This document shows positions 1 through 9,230 of a DNA stretch of 64,000 bases, piece by piece. Source of the stretch: Pseudomonadota bacterium (GTDB taxonomy: Bacteria; Pseudomonadota; Gammaproteobacteria; Burkholderiales; SG8-39). How positions within the stretch are numbered: position 1 is the first letter of the stretch; each line of letters opens with the position of its first letter. The translations under genes were made by a program, and so were the position numbers. The stretch lies in the NCBI GenBank assembly GCA_025352885.1, contig JANXRZ010000197.1, forward strand, positions 1 through 64,000, read 5' to 3'. The notes under the pieces were generated by a model. The model was not told where the DNA came from. It ran no database searches and was given only the letters and a program-made list of their open reading frames with translations.

Positions 1-1
1 C

Positions 2-1171
2 GAGGCCGAGATCCGCGGCCACAGACGGACCTACATCGGCTCGATGCCCGGCAATATCATCCAGGCGCTCAAGCGCGCGCAGAGCCGCTCGGCCGTGTTC
101 ATGCTCGACGAGATCGACAAGGTCGGCGCGGGCGGTTTCCATGGCGATCCGGCTTCCGCCTTGCTCGAGGTGCTCGACCCGGAGCAGAACAGCAAGTTCC
201 GCGACAACTACCTCGGCGTGGACTTCGACCTCTCGAAGGTGCTGTTCATCGCGACCGCGAACCAGCTCGACACGATCCCCGGGCCGTTGCGCGACCGCAT
301 GGAGATCATCCAGCTGCCCGGCTACACGGAGGCGGAAAAGCTCGAGATCGCCAAACGCTATCTCGTGAAGCGCCAGCTGGACGCAAACGGCCTGAAGGCC
401 GAGCAGGCGAGCGTGACCGATGCGGCGCTCGCCGGGATCATCGCGGACTACACGCGCGAGGCGGGTGTGCGTACGCTCGAGCGCGAGCTCGGCGGCGTGC
501 TGCGTCGGGCCGCGATGAAGATTGCGGAAGGCGAGGCCACGAGCGTCGTCATCGACGAGCCGGACCTGCACGCGATTCTCGGGCCGAAGAAGTTCGAGAA
601 CGAGATCGCGCAGCGTGCGGGGCTGCCCGGCGTGGCGACGGGCCTGGCGTGGACGCCGGTGGGCGGGGACATCCTCTTCATCGAGGCGACCAAGGTGCCC
701 GGCACCGGCAAGCTGATCCTCACGGGCCAGTTGGGCGATGTGATGAAAGAATCGGTGCAGGCCGCCTTGACGCTCGCGAAGATGCTCGTGGGCGATGCGC
801 TCGACAAGACGGACCTCCACGTGCACGTGCCGGCAGGCGCTACGCCCAAGGATGGGCCGAGCGCAGGCGTGGCAATGTATCTCGCGCTGGTGTCGCTCCT
901 CATGGATAAGCCCGTGCGAAGCGATGTCGCAATGACCGGCGAGATCAGCCTGCGGGGTCTTGTGCTGCCGATCGGCGGGATCAAGGAGAAGGTGCTGGCC
1001 GCCTTGCGTGCCGGGATCACCTCTGTGATGCTGCCAAGGAAGAACGAAAAGGACATCGAGGATGTGCCGGCCGATGCGCGTGCACGGCTGGAGTTCGTCT
1101 TCCTCGACAAGGTGGAAGACGCGGTGCGGCACGCAATCGGCGAGCTGCCCGCTTATAAAAAGGCGGCCTGA
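2..1171 (+). CDS. lon: ATP-dependent endopeptidase Lon, C-terminal part (5' end lies outside the window)
   Basis: Frame is open from base 2 (EAEIRGHRRTYIGSMPGNIIQALKRA, AAA part). Lon proteolytic-domain signature with catalytic Ser in DGPSAGVAMYLAL and Lys in GGIKEKVLAALRAG. Confidence 0.97.
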   Translation, partial: EAEIRGHRRTYIGSMPGNIIQALKRAQSRSAVFMLDEIDKVGAGGFHGDPASALLEVLDPEQNSKFRDNYLGVDFDLSKVLFIATANQLDTIPGPLRDRMEIIQLPGYTEAEKLEIAKRYLVKRQLDANGLKAEQASVTDAALAGIIADYTREAGVRTLERELGGVLRRAAMKIAEGEATSVVIDEPDLHAILGPKKFENEIAQRAGLPGVATGLAWTPVGGDILFIEATKVPGTGKLILTGQLGDVMKESVQAALTLAKMLVGDALDKTDLHVHVPAGATPKDGPSAGVAMYLALVSLLMDKPVRSDVAMTGEISLRGLVLPIGGIKEKVLAALRAGITSVMLPRKNEKDIEDVPADARARLEFVFLDKVEDAVRHAIGELPAYKKAA

Positions 1172-1172
1172 C

Positions 1173-1793
1173 ATGACGCTCGAAGAACGCAGCCAGTTGA
1201 ACCGGTTCCTGAACCTGCTCACGCAGGCGCAGGCCGGCCCCAAGGACGCCGAAGCCGAGGCGCTGATAGCCGAAGCGGTGCGCCGCCAGCCGGACGCCAC
1301 ATACCTGCTCGTGCAACGCGTGCTGCAACTCGAGCACGCGCTGCTCGAGGCGACGACCCGCAAGGCGAGCTTCGTCGGGGACGCCAACGCCTGGGGCCGC
1401 GCCCCGGCCCCGGTCGCGCCTTCGCAACCGCCCGCGCAGCCCACGGCGTCGACGTTGCAGCCGAGTCCGGCCGCCCCGGCGGCCCCCCAGCCGGCGCCGG
1501 CCCAGCCGAGCGCCTGGGGGTCGGGCTTGTTCGGGACGGTCGCCTCCACCGCTGCCGGTGTCGTGGCCGGCTCGCTGCTTGCGCAGGGCATCGGCAGCCT
1601 GTTCGGCGGGCATCACTCGCCCTCGCAGGCGGCATCACTTACGCCGGATGCGCTCAATGTGCCGCCCGGCGGCGGCTCGCTGGTAGAGACCGACTACAAC
1701 GCCCGGGCCGGTAACGATGACTACGTCGGCGATTTCGATACCCGCGCCGACGCGAGCGACAGCGGCGACCCCAGCGGGGGCGATTCGGTGTAG
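1173..1793 (+). CDS. DUF2076-family protein (Ala/Pro-rich linker, Gly-rich hydrophobic stretch)
   Basis: ATG just after the lon stop. N-terminus MTLEERSQLNRFLNLLTQAQAGPKDAEAEALIAEAVRRQPDATYLLVQRVLQLEHAL matches the DUF2076 pattern. Confidence 0.75.
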   Translation: MTLEERSQLNRFLNLLTQAQAGPKDAEAEALIAEAVRRQPDATYLLVQRVLQLEHALLEATTRKASFVGDANAWGRAPAPVAPSQPPAQPTASTLQPSPAAPAAPQPAPAQPSAWGSGLFGTVASTAAGVVAGSLLAQGIGSLFGGHHSPSQAASLTPDALNVPPGGGSLVETDYNARAGNDDYVGDFDTRADASDSGDPSGGDSV

Positions 1794-1855
1794 GGAACTT
1801 CCGGCGGAGGCCGGCGGACAAACTCTTTCCCATGACAGAAGGGTTGGAGGTCCGC

Positions 1856-2530
1856 ATGAAATTAAAGACTGTCGTCGCAGCCTCTGCTGCCCTTGCGTCC
1901 ATCTTTGCCGCAGCGCCGTTCGCGGGCGCGCAGACGCCCGGCATCGCCGTGCGCGACTCGGGGCCCTACCTGGGTGGTGGGATTGGCCGCTCGCAGATCC
2001 GCTTCGAGAACGGCAGCTTTGCAGCCAACACGCCGCTGGTGGGCGAGTCGCGAGACCGGCATGACACCGCCTGGTCCGCCTTTGCCGGCTACAACTTCGA
2101 TCGCCGCTGGGGCGTGGAAGGCGGCTACACGGACTTCGGCAACTTCAACTACAACTACACGGGCGCCGGCGCGCTCGCCGGCTCCGTGGGCCGGGCCGAC
2201 TACCAGGCGCGGTCCTGGTGGCTGGCGGGCAAGGGCACGTTCCCGATCAACGACAAGTTCGAAGTCTTCGGCAAGCTCGGCCTCGCGGCCAACCGCGCCG
2301 AAGTGAACGGCTCGGCGAACAGCGCGGGGCTCAATGCGGTGCTCGGCACGCCGTTCGACCGCGACAGGACGCACGCCGGGCTGCTGGCCGGGCTCGGGGC
2401 GGAATACCGGCTCAACCGCCAGATGGGCATCCGCCTGGAGTACGACGACTATGGCAAGTTCGGCTCGGGCGGCTCGCGCAACGAAGCGCGCCTCAACCTG
2501 TGGCAGGCCGGGTTGACCTATCGGTTCTAA
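1856..2530 (+). CDS. Outer-membrane beta-barrel protein (OmpA/Opa-like porin fold)
   Basis: Signal peptide MKLKTVVAASAALASIFAAAPFAGAQ; alternating amphipathic strands (YLGGGIGRSQIRF, WSAFAGYNFDRRWGVEGGYTDFGNFNY); C-terminal YRF* typical of Bam substrates. RBS GGTTGGAGG precedes the ATG. Confidence 0.8.
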   Translation: MKLKTVVAASAALASIFAAAPFAGAQTPGIAVRDSGPYLGGGIGRSQIRFENGSFAANTPLVGESRDRHDTAWSAFAGYNFDRRWGVEGGYTDFGNFNYNYTGAGALAGSVGRADYQARSWWLAGKGTFPINDKFEVFGKLGLAANRAEVNGSANSAGLNAVLGTPFDRDRTHAGLLAGLGAEYRLNRQMGIRLEYDDYGKFGSGGSRNEARLNLWQAGLTYRF

Positions 2531-2557
2531 GCGCGGTTCTAAGCGCGGTTCTGATGG
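2522..2557 (+). repeat. Three tandem copies of a 12-bp unit (CGGTTCTAAGCG) spanning the stop codon of the OMP gene
   Basis: Direct reading: cggttctaagcg cggttctaagcg cggttctgatgg. Confidence 0.9.
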
Positions 2558-2645
2558 CTTTCCAGTTTTGGCAAGCGTATTGGCACGCGAATGGCTTACC
2601 TGTTGGTTATACGTAATTAAAACTTTAACATTTAAGCGTTAGTAG

Positions 2646-2678
2646 ACGGGGCGGCACCCTTCGGCGTCGCCCCGTTTT
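2646..2678 (+). terminator. Rho-independent terminator downstream of the OMP gene
   Basis: ACGGGGCG...CGCCCCGT inverted repeat (8 bp) followed by TTTT. Confidence 0.75.
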
Positions 2679-2738
2679 CATGTGAAACGCAGGCGCTCGC
2701 GTTTGCCGGTTTGCATTACAGTGTCCGCCGGAGAAACG

Positions 2739-3719
2739 ATGCCACGCGCCCTGCCCACTTTCCTCTTAATCGCCGCGCTGTTCCTGGCCACAGGCGCGGC
2801 CGCCCAGACCGGCGCTTCGGCGTTTCCCTCCCGGCCAATCAGGCTCGTCGACCCTTTCCCGCCGGGGTCGGTCGTCGACGTCATCGGGCGACTCGTGGCC
2901 GCGCAATTGCAGCAGGCGTGGGGCCAGCCGGTCATCGTCGATAACCGCAGCGGCGCGGGCGGCACGATAGGCGCGGATGCGGTGGCCAAGGCGGCGCCCG
3001 ACGGCTACACGCTCCTCATCACGACCTCTTCGACGCATGCAATTGCACCGGCGATCCGCAAACAGATGCCCTATGACGCAATCAAGGATTTCACGCCGAT
3101 TGCGCTGCCGGTGCGCGGCACGGTCGTCGTCGTGGTTTATCCGGGCCTGCCGGTGCATTCGCTTGCCGAGCTCGTCCGCTATGCGAAAGACCATCCCGGC
3201 AAGCTCTCGTATGGCTCGGCAGGCATCGGCACGATTTCCCACTTCGGCGGCGAGCTCTTTGCCGCGCGCGCAGGGGTCGATGTGTTGCATGTTCCGTATC
3301 GCGGTGGGGCGCCGGCGGCGAGCGACCTTGCGATCGGCACCGTGCACATCATGTTCGATTCGCTCGGCACGCAGATGCCGAACATCCGCGCGGGCAAGGC
3401 GCGGCCGCTCGCGGTCATGCTGCCCCAGCGCTCGCCACAGCTGCCGGACGTCCCGACGGTCGCCGAAGCCGGATTCGCTTCCATGGAGTTCGCGACCTGG
3501 ATCGGGATGTTCGGACCCGCTGGCATGCCGAAAGAGCTGGTGGCCCGCATCGTGGAAGGCCTGCGCCAGGGCCTGACGACGCCGGACGTCCGTGAAAAAC
3601 TCGCCGCGCTCGGCCAGACGGTTGTAATGGATGATGGCGCTACGCTCATGAAATACCTGGTCGCCGACCAGAAGCGCTACGCTGAGCTCGTGCGCCAGGC
3701 GCGCATCGAGCTGCAATAG
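2739..3719 (+). CDS. Bug/TctC-family tripartite tricarboxylate transporter substrate-binding protein
   Basis: Signal peptide; FPSRPIRLVDPFPPGS, VIVDNRSGAGGTIGADAVAKAAPDGYTLL signatures of the Bug family. Confidence 0.9.
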   Translation: MPRALPTFLLIAALFLATGAAAQTGASAFPSRPIRLVDPFPPGSVVDVIGRLVAAQLQQAWGQPVIVDNRSGAGGTIGADAVAKAAPDGYTLLITTSSTHAIAPAIRKQMPYDAIKDFTPIALPVRGTVVVVVYPGLPVHSLAELVRYAKDHPGKLSYGSAGIGTISHFGGELFAARAGVDVLHVPYRGGAPAASDLAIGTVHIMFDSLGTQMPNIRAGKARPLAVMLPQRSPQLPDVPTVAEAGFASMEFATWIGMFGPAGMPKELVARIVEGLRQGLTTPDVREKLAALGQTVVMDDGATLMKYLVADQKRYAELVRQARIELQ

Positions 3720-3734
3720 ACCCAGGAGCCGCGA

Positions 3735-4856
3735 ATGACCCGTCTCACGATCGAGCGCGTCGAAGTCATCGCACTGCAGATCCCGCTCGAGAAGAGCTTC
3801 AGCGGCAGCTCGTACCGCATCGAAAAGAAAATGGCCATCGTCACCCGCGTGCACTGTTCCGACGGCGTCGTCGGCGAGGCCGTGAACGGGGAGGGCGAGC
3901 TCGCGCTGCAGCCGGCGATCGTCGGCATCATCCAGGGCGAACTCGCCGAGCGCCTTGCCGGAAAGGATCCCAGCGCGATCGAAGCGCGCTGGGCTGAGAT
4001 GTGGGAGTCGACCTGGAAAGGCGGCCGGGACCGCCGGGCTTCCGTCCGAGCTGTCGCCTGCGTGGACTGCGCCCTGTGGGATGCGCAGGGCAAGCGCCTC
4101 GGCGCGCCCTTGCGAAAGTTGTGGGGCGGACATCGCGACGAGGTGCAGGTCATCGCGATGGGCGGCTATTACGTCGACGGCTGGAAGCCCGCCGATTACG
4201 GGCGCGAGATGGAGGAATTCAAGTCGCTCGGATTGGCAGGCTGCAAGTTCAAGGTCGGCGGCCTGACGCCGGCCGAGGATGCCGAGCGCTTCGCCGCGGC
4301 GCGCGCTGCGGGCGGGGAGGAGTTCATCCTCGTGCCGGATGCAAATCGCGGCTGTAGCGTTGCTGAGGCGATCGAGTTCGCAAAGCGCGCGGAGCAGCAC
4401 GGCCTGCGCTGGTTCGAGGAGCCCTGCCACTGGAACAACGATCGGCGCGACATGCGCCGCGTGCGCGAAGCGGTCGGCCTGCCGCTGGGCGCCGGCCAGT
4501 CGGAGATGTCGCTCGAAGGCTGCCGCGACCTCATCGCGGACGGCGCGGTGGATGTCTGCAATCTCGACGCAAGCTGGGGCGGCGGGGCGACCGTGTGGCT
4601 GCGCCTTGCGGGCGTCGCGCGCGCTTACGGGTGCGAGATGGCCCATCATGGCGAGCCGATCCTCGGCGGGCAGCTGATTGCGTCGGTGGCGCATGGGACC
4701 TACATGGAAACGCACCATCCGCTCCGCGATCCGCTGTTCCACAAGCTGGTCGTGGATCGCAACCCGTTCAAGAAGGGCTGGTACAAGGTGCCGGACGCGC
4801 CGGGCTGGGGCGTGAAGCTCGATCCGGCGCTGGTCGCCAAATACAAAGTGAACTGA
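3735..4856 (+). CDS. Mandelate racemase/muconate lactonizing enzyme (enolase superfamily) protein
   Basis: CKFKVGG (KxK), VPDANRG, FEEPCHW metal-ligand motifs; MAHHGEP near the C-terminal His position. Confidence 0.88.
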   Translation: MTRLTIERVEVIALQIPLEKSFSGSSYRIEKKMAIVTRVHCSDGVVGEAVNGEGELALQPAIVGIIQGELAERLAGKDPSAIEARWAEMWESTWKGGRDRRASVRAVACVDCALWDAQGKRLGAPLRKLWGGHRDEVQVIAMGGYYVDGWKPADYGREMEEFKSLGLAGCKFKVGGLTPAEDAERFAAARAAGGEEFILVPDANRGCSVAEAIEFAKRAEQHGLRWFEEPCHWNNDRRDMRRVREAVGLPLGAGQSEMSLEGCRDLIADGAVDVCNLDASWGGGATVWLRLAGVARAYGCEMAHHGEPILGGQLIASVAHGTYMETHHPLRDPLFHKLVVDRNPFKKGWYKVPDAPGWGVKLDPALVAKYKVN

Positions 4857-4866
4857 AAGGAAGTCC

Positions 4867-5832
4867 GTGAAAGTTTCCAGGGTCATGCTGGGTGCGCTCT
4901 TTGCGCTTTTTGCTTCGTCGGTCTTTGCACAGTCTTATCCGTCGAAGCCGGTAAGGGTCATCGTAGGCTTCCCGCCGGGTGGCGCTGCGGATCTCCTCGC
5001 GCGAGTGGTTGCCGACAAGCTTTCTGCGAGCCTCGGCCAGCCGTTCGTGGTCGAGAACCGGCCGGGCGCGGGCGGCACAATAGGTGCGGACGCGGTCGCG
5101 AAAGCCGCGCCGGACGGGTACACTCTGCTGCTCGGTGTGACGGCCAGCCAGACCATCGCCCCCGCAATCTACAAGGCGCTGCCTTATGACGCGGCGACCG
5201 CCTTCAGGCCGGTGGCACTGGTCGCAACGATTCCCGTGACGCTCGTCGTGCACCCTTCGGTTCCCGCAAACACTGTCCGCGAGCTCGTTGCCATCGCGAA
5301 GGCCGCGCCTGCGCCCATGCAGTTCGCCTCGAGCGGCAGCGGCGCAATTCCGCACCTTGCGGGAGAGCTGTTCCAGCTTTCGCAGGGCGTGAAGCTGCAG
5401 CATGTGCCGTACAAGGGCGCGCCGCTCGCGATGTCGGACCTGCTCTCGGGCCGCGTGCAGCTCATGTTCGACAACCTGCCCACGGTGCTCGCGCATATCC
5501 GCTCGGGCAAGCTGCACGCGCTGGCCGTTGCCGGCACCAAGCGCGCCCGCGCGCTGCCGGACCTGCCGACGCTGGCCGAGGCCGGTGTGCCCAATGTCGA
5601 AGTCGGGTCATGGTTCGGCGTGCTCGCCCCGGGCGGGACGTCGGAGGCGATCGTCACGACGCTGTCCCGCGAAATCGTCAAGGCCGTCGCGGCCGATGAC
5701 GCGAAGGCGCGCATGGACGCAATGGGCGCCGAGCCGGCTTACCTGCCGCCGGAGCCGTTCGCCGCGCTGATCCGGACTGAGACCGACAAGTGGGCGAAGC
5801 TCGTCAAGGCGACGGGCGCGCAGGCGGACTGA
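4867..5832 (+). CDS. Bug/TctC-family tripartite tricarboxylate transporter substrate-binding protein (GTG start)
   Basis: Signal peptide ending FAQ; YPSKPVRVIVGFPPGGAADLLARVVADKL; VVENRPGAGGTIGADAVAKAAPDGYTLLLG. Confidence 0.9.
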   Translation: MKVSRVMLGALFALFASSVFAQSYPSKPVRVIVGFPPGGAADLLARVVADKLSASLGQPFVVENRPGAGGTIGADAVAKAAPDGYTLLLGVTASQTIAPAIYKALPYDAATAFRPVALVATIPVTLVVHPSVPANTVRELVAIAKAAPAPMQFASSGSGAIPHLAGELFQLSQGVKLQHVPYKGAPLAMSDLLSGRVQLMFDNLPTVLAHIRSGKLHALAVAGTKRARALPDLPTLAEAGVPNVEVGSWFGVLAPGGTSEAIVTTLSREIVKAVAADDAKARMDAMGAEPAYLPPEPFAALIRTETDKWAKLVKATGAQAD

Positions 5833-5896
5833 GGATGCAAAAGTCACTTTCGCTGGAAAATCATCGTGCCGTATTCGTGAAGCGGAGAACCTGTCC

Positions 5897-6475
5897 ATGA
5901 GCCTGTCCAACCCGGCCCCGCGCCGTCACCTGCATACGCGAACGATCCAGTGCGAAGGTTTCGAGCGCGACGACGGGCTCTGGGACATCGAGGCGCGCAT
6001 CCTCGACACCAAGACGCACAAGACGGTCGAGCCCTTTCGCGGTGCGAGGGAGGCGGGGGCACCGGTGCATGACATGGCGCTGCGCCTCACGCTCGACCGC
6101 GACATGGTGGTGAAGGACATCGAGGTCGTGACCAACCATGCGCCGTACAACCCGTGCTTCACGGTCGCCCCGGCCTATAAAGGGCTCATCGGCGCGAAGA
6201 TCGGCGGCGGGTGGCGCAGGGCCGTCAACGAGAACGTCGGCGGCACCAAGGGCTGCACGCACCTCAAGGAATTGCTGATGCCGGCGGCGACGGTTGCATA
6301 CCAGACGATGGGCAGCTGGCCCAAGGAACGCGGCGTGGACGGCGAAGTGAAGCCTGTCCCGATGAAGGGCGATGCGGGCGCGAAGCCGTACTTCCTCGAC
6401 GGGTGCAAAGCCTGGTCCACGCAGGGCGAAGTCGTCGAGAAACTCTACCCGATGCACTACGTGAAGCCGCGCTGA
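5897..6475 (+). CDS. DUF2889 domain-containing protein
   Basis: RRHLHTRTIQCEGFERDDGLWDIEARILDTKT and downstream GCTHLKELL resemble DUF2889. Confidence 0.8.
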   Translation: MSLSNPAPRRHLHTRTIQCEGFERDDGLWDIEARILDTKTHKTVEPFRGAREAGAPVHDMALRLTLDRDMVVKDIEVVTNHAPYNPCFTVAPAYKGLIGAKIGGGWRRAVNENVGGTKGCTHLKELLMPAATVAYQTMGSWPKERGVDGEVKPVPMKGDAGAKPYFLDGCKAWSTQGEVVEKLYPMHYVKPR

Positions 6476-6516
6476 GACGGGACCGCGATAACTATAATGG
6501 GACTGCGAGGAGAGAC

Positions 6517-7488
6517 ATGAAGACTGCAGGCAGGCTATTTCTGGGTGTTGCGGCGGCGCTGGCCTGCATGGCCTCCGCCGTGGCGCAATCCACGTTCCCG
6601 AACAAGCTCGTGCGCGTGATCGTGCCTTTTCCGGCGGGCGGCTCGGCCGACGTGCTGGCGCGGATCGTGAGCGAGAAGCTCTCGAACAAGTGGGGCCAGC
6701 CCGTGGTCGTGGATAACCGCGTCGGCGCGGGCGGCAACATCGGCGCGGAATTCGTTTACAAGGCCGATCCCGACGGCTATACGCTGCTCTCGAGCCCGCC
6801 GGGGCCGCTCGCCATCAACCACAATCTCTACAAGCAGCTCTCGTTCGAGCCTGCGAAATTCGTGCCGATTACCGTGCTGGCCATCGTGCCGAACGTGATC
6901 ACCGCGAAGATGGACCTGCCGGCGAACTCGGTGAAGGAACTCGTGGCGTATGCCAAGGCGAATCCCGGCAAGGTCGCCTACGCCTCGCAGGGCAACGGCT
7001 CGACGTCCCACCTCTCGGCGCAGATGTTCGCAACGATGACCGGCATCGAACTCACGCACATTCCTTACAAGGGCGAAGGCCCGGCGCTGGTGGACATCGT
7101 CGCCGGTCGCGTGGATATCTTCGTCGGCAATATTGCGGCCGCGCTGCGCTTCCAGCAGGCGGGCAAGGTCAAGTTCCTCGGCGTAGCGAACAAGCGGCGC
7201 AGCCCGGTGGCGCCGGACACGCCGTCCGCCCCTGAGATTGGCCTGCCGGATTTCATTGCGAGCGCGTGGTTCGCTTTCGTCGCGCCTCCGGGTACGCCGA
7301 ATACAATCGTTCAGCAGATAAACGTCGCCACCGTGGAGGCGCTCAGGATGCCGGACGTGCAAAAGCGCTTCCTCGAGCAGGGCGCCGAGCCCGTGGGCAA
7401 TACCAGTGCGGAGATGGCCGCCTTCGTGAAGGAAGAGATGGCCCGCTGGCAAGGCGTCATCAAGACGGCGAACGTCACCCTGCAATAG
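6517..7488 (+). CDS. Bug/TctC-family substrate-binding protein immediately upstream of the ring-hydroxylating oxygenase (TphC-like position)
   Basis: Signal peptide ending AVAQ; FPNKLVRVIVPFPAGGSADVLARIVSEKLSNKWGQPVVVDNRVGAGGNIGAEFVYKADPDGYTLL. GAGGAGAG RBS before the ATG. Confidence 0.9.
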   Translation: MKTAGRLFLGVAAALACMASAVAQSTFPNKLVRVIVPFPAGGSADVLARIVSEKLSNKWGQPVVVDNRVGAGGNIGAEFVYKADPDGYTLLSSPPGPLAINHNLYKQLSFEPAKFVPITVLAIVPNVITAKMDLPANSVKELVAYAKANPGKVAYASQGNGSTSHLSAQMFATMTGIELTHIPYKGEGPALVDIVAGRVDIFVGNIAAALRFQQAGKVKFLGVANKRRSPVAPDTPSAPEIGLPDFIASAWFAFVAPPGTPNTIVQQINVATVEALRMPDVQKRFLEQGAEPVGNTSAEMAAFVKEEMARWQGVIKTANVTLQ

Positions 7489-7497
7489 GACGGACTG

Positions 7498-8748
7498 ATG
7501 AATACGGTTACGGACAAGGCAGTGCACCGCGTCGAGTGGCCCAAGGGCATGGTGTCCGGCGCCCCCTACTGGGCCTACCAGGACGAAGAGACTTATCGCC
7601 TGGAGCAAAAGCGCATCTTCGAGGGGCCGGTCTGGAACTACGTGTGTCTCGAGGCCGATGTCGCCAAGCCCGGCGATTACCGCACGACTTTCGTCGGCGA
7701 GATGCCGGTGATCGTCGTTCGGGGCGAGGATGGGGAGATCTACGCGTTCGAAAACCGCTGCGCGCATCGCGGCGCGTTGATCGCGCTGGACGATGGTGGT
7801 CATAACGCCAAGGATTTCCAGTGCGTGTACCACGCATGGACATACGACCTGAAAGGCAACCTCAAGGGCATCGCCTTCGAGGAAGGCTCGAACGGGCAGG
7901 GCGGGATGCCCAAGGATTTCGACAAGGACAAGCACGGCCCCCGCAAGCTGTATGTCTCGACGCTCTGCGGGCTGGTTTTCGCCAGCCTGTCTGAAGAGGT
8001 GCCGCCGATCGAGGAGTATCTCGGCGAGGAGATCCTCGGGCGCATCGAAAGAGTGTTGTGCAAGCCGGTGCGCATCATCGGCCGCTTCACGCAGGCGCTC
8101 CCGAACAACTGGAAGCTCTATGCCGAGAACGTGAAGGACACGTATCACGCGAGCCTGCTGCATCTCTTCTTCGGGACTTTCCGCATTACGCGCCTGACCC
8201 AGGGCGGCGGCGTGCTGGTCAGCGAGGACGGGGGCAACCACGCGAGCTATACGATCGACGCGCCGGGCGACGCCAAGAGCGAGGAATATGCGAGGCAGGG
8301 CATCCGGTCGGAAAGCCAGTACCGGCTGGCCGACCCTTCGCTGCTCGATTCGGTGGACGAATTCGGGGATCGCATCCAGCTCCAGATCCTCACTGTGTTT
8401 CCGGGTTTCGTGCTCCAGCAGATCAACAACGCGCTTGCGGTGCGCCAGATACTCCCCAAGGGCATCGGCCGCATGGAACTCAACTGGACCTACTTCGGCT
8501 TCGAGGACGACACGCCCGAGATGAAGAAGCGGCGCCTCAAGCAGGCCAACCTCGTCGGGCCCGCGGGCTTCGTATCGATGGAAGACGGCTGCGTCGGCGG
8601 ATTCGTGCAGCGCGGCGTGGCTGCGGCGAGCGACCAGTTTTCGGTCATGCAGATGGGCGGGGACGCGACGCGGACGGACACCACCCGCGCAACCGAAGCG
8701 TCGGTGCGCGGCTTCTGGAAAGCCTACCGCACCCACATGGGCATCTGA
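7498..8748 (+). CDS. Aromatic ring-hydroxylating dioxygenase, large (alpha, Rieske) subunit; terephthalate-dioxygenase (TphA2)-like
   Basis: Rieske motif CAHRG...CVYH; mononuclear iron motif [13 protein letters not shown] (D-x2-H-x4-H). By memory it resembles Comamonas TphA2 over its length (e.g. [25 protein letters not shown]). Confidence 0.9.
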   Translation: MNTVTDKAVHRVEWPKGMVSGAPYWAYQDEETYRLEQKRIFEGPVWNYVCLEADVAKPGDYRTTFVGEMPVIVVRGEDGEIYAFENRCAHRGALIALDDGGHNAKDFQCVYHAWTYDLKGNLKGIAFEEGSNGQGGMPKDFDKDKHGPRKLYVSTLCGLVFASLSEEVPPIEEYLGEEILGRIERVLCKPVRIIGRFTQALPNNWKLYAENVKDTYHASLLHLFFGTFRITRLTQGGGVLVSEDGGNHASYTIDAPGDAKSEEYARQGIRSESQYRLADPSLLDSVDEFGDRIQLQILTVFPGFVLQQINNALAVRQILPKGIGRMELNWTYFGFEDDTPEMKKRRLKQANLVGPAGFVSMEDGCVGGFVQRGVAAASDQFSVMQMGGDATRTDTTRATEASVRGFWKAYRTHMGI

Positions 8749-9230
8749 TGGGGGCACCGGCGCCGGAGCTCAACTCGCGGCTGATCCAGCTGCATGCGGA
8801 GTACGCGCGCGCCATCGACGATGGCAACTTCGAGGCGTGGCCGGAATTCTTCGTGGAGAATTGCCTCTACAAGCTGACCACCGCCGACAACTACGCGCAG
8901 GGCATGGAAGCCGGCGTCATGTACGCGGATTCGCGCAACATGCTGCGCGACCGGATTTCGGCGCTGCGCGTGGCGAACATCTACGAGCGGCATCGCTACC
9001 GGCACCTGGTCGGGCTCCCGGTTGTGCTCGGCTCGGAAAAGGGCGTGATCCGTTCGGAGGCGCCGTTCATGGTCGTGCGCATCATGCGCGACGGCACGAT
9101 GGACCTCTTCGCGACCGGGCGCTATCTCGACCTCGTCGAAGAAAGCAAGGACGGCAGCCTGCGCTTTCGCGAGCGCATCGTGGTCTGCGACAGCAACCGG
9201 TTCGATACGCTCGTGGCGATCCCGCTCTGA
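8748..9230 (+). CDS. Aromatic ring-hydroxylating dioxygenase, small (beta) subunit
   Basis: ATGA overlap with alpha subunit; LIQLHAEYARAIDDGNFEAWPEFFVENCLYKL...MYADSRNMLRDRISALRVANIYERHRYRH typical of beta subunits. Confidence 0.9.
   Translation: MGAPAPELNSRLIQLHAEYARAIDDGNFEAWPEFFVENCLYKLTTADNYAQGMEAGVMYADSRNMLRDRISALRVANIYERHRYRHLVGLPVVLGSEKGVIRSEAPFMVVRIMRDGTMDLFATGRYLDLVEESKDGSLRFRERIVVCDSNRFDTLVAIPL

Noticed and set aside
2766-4886. 706-aa minus-strand ORF
   Set aside because: Antisense to the Bug and enolase-superfamily genes; Arg/His/Ala-rich composition from high-GC codon bias, no recognisable domain.
6493-6498. Exact TATAAT upstream of the third Bug gene as a promoter
   Set aside because: No recognisable -35 at proper spacing; plausible but not supported enough to list.
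6535-8757. 740-aa minus-strand ORF
   Set aside because: Fully antisense to a Bug gene and the Rieske alpha subunit, both with strong motifs; composition typical of shadow ORFs.
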